NCBI RefSeq assembly: GCF_000150275.1
Contig: NW_002060943.1
Coordinates: 4,794,008-4,858,007 of the forward strand
Length of the DNA: 64,000 nucleotides
Direction of reading: 5' to 3'
DNA from: Trichoplax adhaerens
Lineage: Eukaryota > Placozoa > Uniplacotomia > Trichoplacea > Trichoplacidae
The notes beneath the pieces are model-generated. The model saw nothing but the letters and a program-made list of their open reading frames with translations, was not told the DNA's origin and ran no database searches. Of the stretch, positions 53,890 through 64,000 are shown one piece after another (within the stretch, counting starts at the first letter, position 1; every line of letters starts with the position of its first letter). A program made the position numbers and the translations under genes.

Positions 53890-55517
53890 CTACTTAGCGG
53901 TCTGAGGAGATTCTAGTTGGTATGTTACAGGTCCATCATTGCGGATATCAATTTGCATATAAGCACCGAATAATCCATCTAAGTCAGGAGTAAACGATTT
54001 CAATATTTTTAATATTTTAGTAATATGCGCGAAGCATGTTTCATATATTCAATATTTTATAATGCAGTCAGTACCACATCCACCGACCTTTAATTGCTTC
54101 AGGTTTATAGGAAGATCTCAGCTGCGATAAGAATTTTTCATAGAGCTGTTTCGATGAATCTGCAGCCATAGCGTTATGGAAATCTAGCTTATTTCCTTTT
54201 AATACACTATACAATGTGAACTAGCAAAAACAATAAATGGAATTTTTGTTTCTCAGAAGATCGATTACCGGTCGATGTAGTTCGTATTTTCTGTGTATGT
54301 TGCATTATTACTTATTAGCATTGCGAATATGTTGAAACTATCTATTCGGTCGGAGCTCTATCACTAAATGATAATTATTAGTAGACCATGCATGAGCTAA
54401 GCCCTAGAGGCCCATTCAATTCCAGTAAAAGTACAGTACGATAAGTGTATCCAACTAGCATTAAATACCTGCTATGCTAACGAGTTTAGCTCATCATAAT
54501 AGGATTGCAGTTTCCATTTCTAGAATGCCTATCACATACTTGACTGAGTTTATTGTCGTATCACTCACTGAGTCTACTTTCGTATAACTAGTGTCACGAA
54601 CAGGCACTACACATTGGCAGCCACTGCCATTTTGCTAATTACGCTGTACTGTATATATATCACTAATCTATATATTGTCATTACCTGGCTAACACATAAT
54701 ATTTCTAAATTTTTTTCCATGACATTCTTTGTCCAACGTTTCTCTCCATCTTCAAATAATCTTAGGCTTAAAACCTTCCTAGAACTGCATATACAAATTA
54801 TTTCAATCTATTCCTTTTCATACATTTTAAAACAAGAGACTGATTTAATATTAAGAGTACACCCTATTCACTTTAGGTAATCATAAGGAGAAATGATTAG
54901 ATTATTAAGAGATTTTATCTGACGTCTAACATGTAATCAAGATCTTTATCTGTGTCATATCTTGATATGCCAATCAATATACAGAGTCCTCTACCGATTG
55001 AGCTGATTAATTCACCATCAACTAGAATAGCATTATGTTTGAAATACATGAGATTAGTTACGTTAAGGCAAGCATTCATTCACTACGCAGTCTAACTACA
55101 GTACTACTTGATAAAAGCGTCACTGTACTCGGTCGTTTTTAAATGCATGCTATGATACAGCGTCTTTAATTTCGTTTTAGATACATTCACAGGGGGAAAT
55201 TATAACTAAAACTAACGTGCAAATACAGTAGTTTATACCGATATCTACTAAAATATCTGATACGGAAATAATATTGCTGTAGTTTACTATCACAGAAGAA
55301 ATTTAATAGCAAGCTATCGATGGAATCATTCCACCTTGAAATTGCAGAAACATATAGTCCTCTATACTGTAGTAACTGTACTGTACTGTAGACTACCTTA
55401 CAGTACATCTAGGTAGTCATTTACTTCTTTAGCAGTCGTCTACCGCATATCATCTCCAACACCTAACAACTAACCTGTCACACTAGCAGCTGTAACACGC
55501 TGGATTAAAGCTTTCAT
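53890..55517 (-). CDS. DTD1: D-aminoacyl-tRNA deacylase DTD1 (copy B, canonical)
   Basis: Chiral proofreading enzyme: removes D-amino acids (and glycine mischarged on tRNA-Ala) from tRNA in the cytosol. Exons on the minus strand: 55517-55475, 55021-54919, 54778-54685, 54220-54088, 53978-53890; 462 nt, 153 aa. Starts MKALIQRVTAASVT, as the family does. Then VDGELISSIGRGLCILIGIS, LSLRLFEDGEKRW, the catalytic-pocket motif in ILCVSQ/FTLYSVLKGNK across an exon junction, and GAYMQIDIRNDGPVTYQLES near the end with the Gly-cisPro motif intact. The length is that of the catalytic core; the long C-terminal extension of human DTD1 is absent. The intron after exon 2 reads AG|ATAAAA ... TTCTAG|G when the frame and family alignment are kept, i.e. 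AT-AG; all others are GT-AG. Divergent from CFAP70. Confidence 0.92.
55375..55412. repeat. Small CTGTA/TACAG patch in DTD1-B intron 1
   Basis: Short run ACTGTACTGTACTGTAGAC followed by CTTACAGTACATC. A minor member of the GTAC-rich repeat class, 60-100 bp downstream of the DTD1-B first exon. Confidence 0.7.
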
Positions 55518-55794
55518 GTCTTTCTACTAACTGTTCATATAAATAATAATTTTGAATTCGTTTTATTCAGGTCAGTCTGCCTTGCTTCTAAGTGTACTGT
55601 ATAGAATTGAGGGCTTATAGCATGCAAAATATGATTCGCCAGGTTTCATCAATAGTTATGGAGATGGTTATTGCACTACTAAGACATGGAGGTGTCTCAT
55701 ACAAACGTCCATTATTTACAGTTAAAGCTAAGCCAGAGCACAATGTCGCATACGCCAGCATTAGCCGACAATACTGTCGACCACGAATGACTGT

Positions 55795-55960
55795 TATAGT
55801 GTACAGTGTACAGTACAGTATATTGTACATCGCACTGTACTGTACACTTGGGATTCTACCGTACTGTACAGTACAGTACTGTACTCAGTGGACATACAGT
55901 ACAGTACAGTACAGTACATACTGTAGATGCTTCTCCCAAAGAGACTCTAGTACAGTACTG
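55795..55960. repeat. TACAG/CTGTA (GTAC-rich) repeat cluster 4
   Basis: Starts AGTGTACAGTGTACAGTACA and includes CCGTACTGTACAGTACAG and a clean TACAG pentamer run at about 55897-55917, then AGTACAGTACTGTACT at 55949-55964. Mixed direct and inverted copies. Confidence 0.87.
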
Positions 55961-56204
55961 TACTAAAACTACTGGAACCTTTCGTCCTGGAGGACTACAC
56001 TGCCAATTTCGAACAAGATAACTCTTCAAAGACGAACGCTAACGCCAAGATAGCTACTGGCGTCACTATAATAATGAAGCCAACATCGCTCTTTCTTCGA
56101 TGGAAATATTCTCTCTGCGGTATACTGTTCGTTGTATGACTGCAGTCGAACTTAGTAACAAGTGGCCACAGTAGCAGCTGCATCAACAAGTAACACACAA
56201 GAGT

Positions 56205-56280
56205 CATGTTGTATCGTACTACTGTACAGTCTACAGTACTGTGCTGCATGGCGCGTACTGTACAGTACAGTACGGTCAAG
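56205..56280. repeat. TACAG/CTGTA (GTAC-rich) repeat cluster 5
   Basis: ACTACTGTACAGTCTACAGT then GCGTACTGTACAGTACAGTA about 30 bp later. It sits about 260-340 bp upstream of the CFAP70 start codon. Confidence 0.82.
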
Positions 56281-56541
56281 GAGCGTTAGTATACCTTTAT
56301 GCGCAGCTGCGAACAAAGTTACTATGGAAACATAGGTAACTTTGCAAGCATGAACAGGATGACTTGTTGTCATTTAATATTAACTGCAAGTACTGGTGTA
56401 GATGCTAAGCTGTTTGCTATACTGCATAAAATTACTATTATAGAAAATACTACTTTAATAATACTCGTATAGCCAATCTACAACAGATCACCTTTTACAC
56501 TTCACTGCAAATTAATCAATACGCAAAAGCGTTGATCAATA

Positions 56542-59500
56542 ATGGCTAATCAAGAAGATACCGAGAAGAGACAACGGACTTCAGAAACAATCACCATTTC
56601 TGTTGTACGAGGAAGAAATTTGGTAGGTTACTTCGCCTCTATTATTTATCATTATTAATCGAAAAGACATTAATCAATCAGTAAACTTCATAAAATCCAT
56701 AACATATATTGTATAATAATTGTACAAGTAAGGTGACAGTAAACGAAATTTAATTCTGGCTAATGATAGGTAGTGATTATATGCTGCCAAAATTTCATAG
56801 CAAATAACCTAATCATTGTGTAACTTAAATTTATTTTATAATCTCTATTTTTGTCTAAACCTTAGAAAAGTACGAAAAATGAAACGTTGACATCTACTGT
56901 AAAAATAGAATTTGGGCATAATGTAATTGGAGAATCCTCAAAAATCGAAGGAAAATCAGACTACACCGTCGATTATAATTATAATGCATCATGGTCGTGC
57001 TCCTTAATTGATCCCTTAGCTCTTGATGATTTAGTTTACAAGCCCGTTATAGGTAAGAGCAGCTATCTACTATGAAAATATCTGCGATAATATTTCGCTT
57101 TTGCTGAAATTTGAATTATCATGAAATGTGTACCAATAATTTAAACTATAATATCATTCACTCAAAGACGGTAATGCCTTGTTGTAATCTCATCATTATA
57201 TTAATAGTTAGCGTAACGGAAGTTTTATCACGAGAGAGAAAACAGAAGGAAGAACGAAGTATTTTATTAGGCCAAACTTGCATCGATTTGTTACCACTAT
57301 TGAAAGGTTGGTCAATTGATGTGGATCAAAGAGCTGCAATAGATTAATCAATATTAAATTATAATCACAAATACGCTCAATAAAAAATTAGGTGAGGAAA
57401 GGTTTACTGTGCGTCAACCTTTATTTCCACCCAATCCACATGCTGATGGTCACACCGATACATTTTCCAATGTAAGTGTTGAGAAATTGTAACCGCTGAC
57501 TAACAATATGATCATAATCAATTCTTAATATATATTCATGTATGCATGTACACGCTACTACTCAATCAACCTAGCTTCCACAGATAGAAGTGGAAATATC
57601 AACTGCTGAGCCATTACTTTCTGAGTCAGAAATTGCTGGAAGGTTAGATTTCGTTTAAAAATTGAAATAATTGACTATATTATAGATGCAATTGATCACT
57701 TGTTAATTTAAGTTTATAATTTCTTTTATTTCTATGAAATTAGTAACATGTTTAGCTTTAGAGTTGAGTCAGCTTACGCTGTTCCTGAAGTATGGCATCA
57801 GAGTAATTTAGCGTATCATTACGTAACTGCAACCCCTATTCCGGTTAGTCAAGATAAAGAAGTGTACGTTACAATTGCTAACGGCAACTTGAAAAGTGCC
57901 ATGGAAAGAGAAGGGCCTGGAGCTCAGAGAAAATGGGCTAGTACCATCAATATAACAAATCATGCAAGCTATATTATCAATAGGTGGATTAATAGCTGAT
58001 AACACGGTCGATTCATATATTGTAATTTATTAGATTTGTATTACTAATAGTTAGGTTATATAGCTTGAACGTCAATATTAATCTAAAGTTATAAATATTC
58101 TTAGCAACTTACCAGTCGTTCCATTCAAAGATGAAGACGGCGATCTAACAAAAAGAGAGGTAATCATATTATGTATTTTATGTGACTATGGCTGAAGTTA
58201 TTAACATATCATCATATATATATACATATGTATCAGGATCATCAATTTCGAGTGGAATGCGAAACCGACAGATCACGCGTTACCTGGAACGCAGAGAGAC
58301 GCTGCTGGATGGATTCAGATGCCGTTTCTATGTAAATTACACTCTTGTATATAAAAGATCTTACAGATGGTATTAAAAACTATTGTATACTTAATTCTTA
58401 TCTATTCTACTTATTTTTTAGCTTTAAAACTAGGATTGCTCATCATCGGGTTTGGCCTATTGAAATTATGAAAGTTTTACCACAAACACAAACAAAGACG
58501 AGGAAGGGTGCTCATGAAGAAGAACTATCAATACATTTCCATGGCGTTGCTTACGTTGATTTTGCTCCTTTATTATACCCTGGAGGTAAGCCAGCCGTAC
58601 CCTTAATCATTTACATGTAGCCGTCAATAACTTTCGTGCATCGATGTAATTAATTTCTATTTCGTAGCTCAAAGACTTCGTGGTGCATATTTAGTACAAC
58701 CCTTTTCAGAGAGTGAAATACAGGATAAGGTAATTTAATTCATCGTAAAAATGAAAATATGAATTTAAAATTATGTAACGACTCTGTAATTTAATCATGC
58801 AATATTTTTCAATCGTAGGTCGAACATCGTAGTATTGCTGATGAAGCGGCACAAATTGTTAGCGGTTTAAATCGCAGCGTTACATCTGCTATTGGCAAAA
58901 AAACTAAGAAAACTACACAGGTACGATCTTTGAGTTAAAATTAATTGGAGTTATAATAATGCCATTAATTGATATACGATGCTATTACTTGCCATAAATA
59001 TTTAGTCGGTTACCAATAAACAATCCGACGGAACTGTTGCTGATGGTGATGGAACTGGAACTGAAGCACAAGTATGTGTTATATCTGATATTATTTCTAA
59101 CAATCAAAGACAATCGTTAAATCATTAGAATTTATCCTAATTAAATAAGTAATACCTTTTATAATTTGATACAGGCTTATCTTGAAAATAAGACGTTCAT
59201 CATGATAGAGATATGCTTAGACAAACCGCTTGTACCTAAACGACCACCTTCATCTCTAGCAAAGAGGTGCTTAATAATAAATTATTGCTAGTAAAGATAG
59301 AATTAATTGAACTAAATGCCAATAACTTATGTTTACTTTGCATAGAGTTTCAGAATATATTCCACCACGATCAATTTTTCCAACGCGTATTAGAAGTGCT
59401 CAAAAAACTTTAGACAGTTATCACAAACAAGTTGATCACGTTGCCAAGTTAATATTAAATGAGTATCGGCTTCTGAATAAAGGCATTTTAGGAAATCATC

Positions 59501-62500
59501 ATATGCCTCAAGATACAGAAATTGTGGATGAGAGGTAACCATGTATTGACATTAGTACAGCTAAATTGAAGTTTACAGCATAAGTTTACGATGTATAATC
59601 ATTCATCTTAGGCGAAAGGAGCTACTTTACGAACTAAATACTTCTGGAAAGTATTTTGCTTTCAAAGAACAGATGAAGGTATACTCGTATATCCTGTTTA
59701 TGAACACGAAATTGAGTAAATGATATCGTTAACCTAACTAGAAATCATCAGATTATAATCTATTGTAATAGAAACGTTAATTACATCTACATTTAAGGCT
59801 ATAAGTCTTCTGATATTATCTTACGTGCAATATCATAAATATCTAATATATTTTTTATTGTAAAATATGTTACTTTGGCATTTAAATCAACCAATTCATA
59901 ATCTTTAATAAATCCTCTGTAAACAAAGTTAAGAAAGCTATGCACGTAATTTATTTAGTACTATCTTACTTCACAAACATAGTGAGATAATATTAGGTAG
60001 TCTAAACATTAAAATAAAAACGCGTTAGATGATCTAGCAATTTTATCTATATTATTTATTTGATATTCAATTAATTAAGTAATTACCGTACCCTTTAATT
60101 ACTCGGGCATTTTGGACACTACAGCATGCAATAGTGAAGGTTGTACGAGAAAAGTTTCTAATAACGAAACCTTTCGAAGATAAAGATCAACTTAATGTAA
60201 GCTATAATCATTTTAAATCCATAAAAATTATCGATAGCCAGTTTATTTCTTGAATCAAAATTATTAACTTTGTGTCTCTGATTAATTATGACTATTTTTT
60301 AGAATTTTCTGAGTGAACTATATTCTTACTTAATCGATGAAATGCATGTTGGCTTAAGCAAGGTTTGTTATGATGAGCAATGATATTCATTGTATCTAAA
60401 AGTTGCTGACAAAGCATTTATAGACGGTTAAATTAAAATTTCTATTAAATATCTATATGGCATAAATTTCAAACTGCAAGGCAATACTCAGTTTTATACT
60501 ACCTATATCAACTATTTAGGCATTATCAATGAAAGATGATGCACCACCTCCAGTTACTGTGATTGATGCAAACATGATGAAACACTTTGCTAAGGAAGCT
60601 GAAGTATGCTTACAGATATAATATTATCTTTCGTAAATTATAGATTTTAATCTATAGGTATCGAAATTAAGTGATATACAAAATCGCATTTGCAATAGTT
60701 AATGATCTACTTCCTTTATAATTTATTATAATAGGAGAATGGAAATTATGAACTAGCAGCAAGATATTATCAAGAAGTAATACTTTATAATCACATTTTA
60801 GCTTTAAGAATGGCAATTGTTTACATGCGAAATGATTATCATTTTTCATGATGTTTAACGCGTAAATGGATGATACGTAATTGCTCTATAATAATGGTAA
60901 TAATTTGTTTAATCCGTAGCGACTTGCATGTAATAAGAATGATCCCTGTCACTGGTTCGATTATGGTACATTTTGCTTACTAATCGGCGATATCAATAAG
61001 GTATTTAACTATATTTATTTACATATTCTAACACTTAAACTATGCTACACGGTAGCCTGGCTCAATAACTGAACTGATTTTATCTCATACTATATATAAT
61101 TTAAATTTCAATCATTAGGCGGAAGAATGTTTTAAAGAAGCACTAACAATTAATCAACAATTTGTACCTGGGTACAATATAGCATAATTACCTATCCGAT
61201 AGTTACTTGCTATACGATAGAAAACTAAGCTCTACCTCTATTTTCAGTTTAATCCTTTATGGCATTGTTTGTCATATGGATGAGCGAAACGACGAAGCAG
61301 AAACATTTTTAGAAGCGGCGACTACCGTGGAACATGATAATATCTTGGCATGGACAATCTTAGGTATAATTGCCGATTGCAATCTTGTAGCTAGTTTTTA
61401 CGTAATCAACCAGTAGTGCACGTATAAATACATAAGCAAAATTTTGATACATTCATTCTTTTAATGGGAATATTCTTTAGGTTTATTTTATAACAGTATC
61501 GAAAAGGAGATATTCGCCGAAATGGCATTAAAAGAAGCTTGTAGATTAAATTTATTACAAGCTGAAAAAATCGATTGCAATAATCTGGAAACGACCAGTG
61601 ATGATCATCAGCTGAATAGTGATGCTAAATTGAATAAAGATAAGGATAAAGAAATTGCTCTTGAAGCTACGGAATCACAAAGCATAGAAGCAGAAATAAG
61701 CCGAACTGTAGCTGAAAGTGACAAGCACGAATCACCAGTCGGCGATCATCAAATCCCAAGTAATTAGAATTAATATCATTTAAGTATTGATTCGGTAACC
61801 TTTCATAAGCCAACAATGATTTTAGCTTATACATTCACACAATTTGAATTTGCTATAAAAGGTACTCATTCCTTGGAAGCAGCACCATCGCATTCATTGA
61901 AAGTATCGAATACAACGAGCAAGAAGGGTACAACACAAAAACGAGGTAGTAGACAAGTAAGCAGAGGGAATACATCAACATTCTTACAGGGAAAATCTGG
62001 ATTATCGAATATCGCCGCTAACAAAAATAGAGCTCAATCAGCGCTTAGTGGCGGGTGGTCTAACCCAGACACTGAGATTGGTTCTTTCCCTGCTGGAGTA
62101 GTTCAACCGACTGAGATTCCTCCACCACCACCACGTCCTATAACCCCTATACCTGATCAAAGCACGTATATGCGTGCTGCACAGTTTCTTCTTCGAGTTA
62201 ATGCCTTTCAGGTATAACAGGTTTTATTCTTAAATTGTACATTTTCCTAGCATAACTTTATCAGGATCAGAAACACTGCTTCGGTAGCAAGATCCGCCAA
62301 AACTAGTTATGACTCTTTAAATAATTTCATTCGATTTTCTATTGCAATGACTGTAGATGTGCGAAAAAGCCTTAGGAGCAGAATTAATTCAGTATCCTAA
62401 AAGCGATCTTCCAACGCAGTATTACTTACATTTAGCTCAACTTAAGCTTCAAATGAAACAGTACGATGTGGCTGAAAGAAATATTGAAGAAGCTTTAATC

Positions 62501-63543
62501 CATGACTATACTGTAGGCATATGGGAATAATAGTCCAACTGAAAATTGAATAATAAGTAAATTAACTATTTCTATAATAACATTTTTATAAATAGAACTC
62601 CAATTGTTGGGCTATACTTGGCCATATCAAATACTTAACCAGCAATTATAAGGAGGCACGCAGCGCTTATGAACGAACTCTAGCTCTAATAGATACTGCA
62701 GATAATATGCATATTATCTATCTAAGATTGGCATCAATATATCTGGGTGAAAAATTGGTTAGTAGCAACGCTATAGTATTAGCACCGTAATTTTTTTAGA
62801 TAAATAGTATTGCGGATTTATTTTAATGAAATTAATTTCAAAACTTCGTAATGACCATCGTACAAACAGTATGAAAATGCCAAGAATACATTCTTGCTGG
62901 CTTGTAAGCATTCGCCATCCTGCTTATCCTGGCTAGGCGTTGGGATTGCTTGTTACAGGGTTTGTATATTGCATTAGCGGTTTCGTACTATAATTCTTTT
63001 ATGGTAATTTAATTAAACCAAAACAAATGCTGTTATATTATATTTTACTACTATTAGATGGGAGATTTATCGGAAGCAGAAGAAGCTTTATCTGAAGCTA
63101 ATGTTTTAAACAATCATGATGCAGAAGTATGGGGCTATCTTTCATTGGTCTGCTTAAGGGTAAGCAAATTGCGTAGCACTAAGTTGCTAAAATTATTGAA
63201 TAGCATTTTGTTTCATACAAGCTAATTTCAACTGTTACTATGATGTATAGACCAATCGGGAAGAGGAAGCTGAACAGGCTTATAAATATGCGCTAAAGGT
63301 AAGTTTCTCAATTTTGTTTGCTAATGTAGGTATGCATCTACTAGCTTATGTTAGTACACGCATTTCGCTTATACGACGATTCCAAACAAAATGTCGAGGT
63401 GATAATTAATGTACTAATCCTAGACTGCTTAAAACGTAAATTAGGTTGGATTATCCAATAAAGAATTACTTCAAGAGATTAATGAACAGCAGAAAGTGAT
63501 CGGATTTGGAAATCCTCTTGTATCTACTATATTATCACAGTAA
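56542..63543 (+). CDS. CFAP70: Cilia- and flagella-associated protein 70 (TPR protein)
   Basis: Axonemal protein with C-terminal TPR repeats, linked in other animals to outer dynein arms and ciliary motility. About 30 short exons; the start [14 protein letters not shown] is at 56542. Matches to human CFAP70 in order: KPV followed by [20 protein letters not shown] and DLLPLLKG (57.05-57.31 kb); [12 protein letters not shown] (57.6 kb); [12 protein letters not shown] (57.76 kb); VWPIEIMKV and [16 protein letters not shown] (58.4-58.6 kb); [11 protein letters not shown] (59.2 kb); [12 protein letters not shown] (59.65 kb); [12 protein letters not shown] (60.1 kb). The TPR half runs from about 60.55 kb: [87 protein letters not shown]. 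It ends with VIGFGNPLV and the stop at 63541-63543. A Ser/Lys-rich, poorly conserved insert sits between TPR blocks (61.6-62.1 kb). Possible AATAAA at 63827. It marks the source as a ciliated organism. Confidence 0.95.
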
Positions 63544-64000
63544 CATTATTTCAAATGGCACTATTTAACGATTGCATAAGATTACTAGTTCGAAAATGTT
63601 AATTAATTTTAAGGACATCGACTACGGAATGAACGACTAGTATATAATTTTTCTGTATGATACACATAATCTAACAATGATGATTGATAAATTTATAGTC
63701 AATGCTAAGATCGATATTTTACGAACTATAATTTTCGGTGAAATTTAACATTTCATATCATTTATTGTATAACATTCGACTGTACAATGTATTAAATATT
63801 GGTAGAGCATGACAACGTCGTTGCCAAATAAAAATCAATGATTTTAGAAATACGATATCCCCCACTTGTTCACTATTGCTTAAGTTAATGGCCATATAAA
63901 ACAAGGCGTATTTATGGTGATTTTATTATCCCGAATTCGTCCCTTGAGCCAAGAAGCTTACAGATTCCGACGGATTCTATCTGTAATATTCCAATACAGT
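63544..64000. other. Downstream of CFAP70
   Basis: CFAP70 3' UTR with AATAAA at 63827. The last 60 bases could be the end of a minus-strand gene entering from the right (a short open frame ending in TAA), but there is too little to support a call. Confidence 0.4.

Larger units (their letters stand above)
55518..56541. promoter_or_regulatory. Divergent intergenic region, DTD1-B / CFAP70
   Basis: 1.02 kb between opposite-facing start codons, so a shared or back-to-back promoter. Contains repeat clusters at 55795-55960 and 56205-56280. Translations here are repeat artefacts (TVQYSTV-like). Confidence 0.6.

Noticed and set aside
55592-55966. 124-codon ORF upstream of CFAP70
   Set aside because: Same repeat artefact in the DTD1-B/CFAP70 spacer.
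1-64000. CRISPR arrays, operons, tRNA/rRNA genes, autonomous transposons
   Set aside because: None seen by eye on either strand. The genome style is eukaryotic, and no transposase or reverse-transcriptase motif was recognised.

Overview
The window is nuclear DNA from an AT-rich, intron-dense animal genome. All genes are metazoan families cut by many short introns, so almost none shows as a long ORF. The gene set (glycoprotein-hormone-receptor-like LGR, stomatins, two-pore channel, PSME4, NDUFAF5, DTD1, CFAP70), the compact spacing and the ciliary gene suggest an early-branching metazoan. My best guess is a placozoan (Trichoplax/Hoilungia-like), which is inference from gene content and style only. 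Gene models were built by hand: I joined exons at GT/AG sites, kept the reading frame across junctions, and compared with remembered human orthologues.

Layout: (1) 1-611 (+), 3' end of a rhodopsin-class LGR receptor. (2) Two stomatin paralogues head to head, 2669-6477 (-) and 8650-13334 (+), with the same first six coding exon lengths. (3) 17374-33060 (+), a two-domain (TPC-type) cation channel with about 40 exons, fused to a C-terminal SH3 domain and a very long low-complexity tail. (4) 33851-45251 (-), PSME4/PA200 proteasome activator, convergent with the channel gene. (5) 47191-49472 (+), NDUFAF5, mitochondrial complex I assembly factor. (6) 50243-55517 (-), a tandem segmental duplication: a divergent DTD1 copy (A), a decayed NDUFAF5 3' relic, and a well-conserved DTD1 copy (B). 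(7) 56542-63543 (+), CFAP70, a ciliary TPR protein.

Three of the gene pairs are divergent: stomatin A/B, PSME4/NDUFAF5 and DTD1-B/CFAP70. The gap between each pair holds a dense cluster of TACAG/CTGTA (GTAC-rich) repeats, while elsewhere I see mostly isolated copies. The genes do not form one pathway. They cover membrane scaffolding and ion transport (stomatins, channel, receptor), proteostasis (PSME4), mitochondrial complex I assembly (NDUFAF5), translation proofreading (DTD1) and cilia (CFAP70).

Most noteworthy: the channel-SH3 fusion; the fast-evolving DTD1-A, which keeps an open frame and exon lengths but has lost the Gly-cisPro proline; introns whose frame-consistent junctions are not GT-AG (two in the channel, one shared by both DTD1 copies); and the repeat clusters in divergent promoters.
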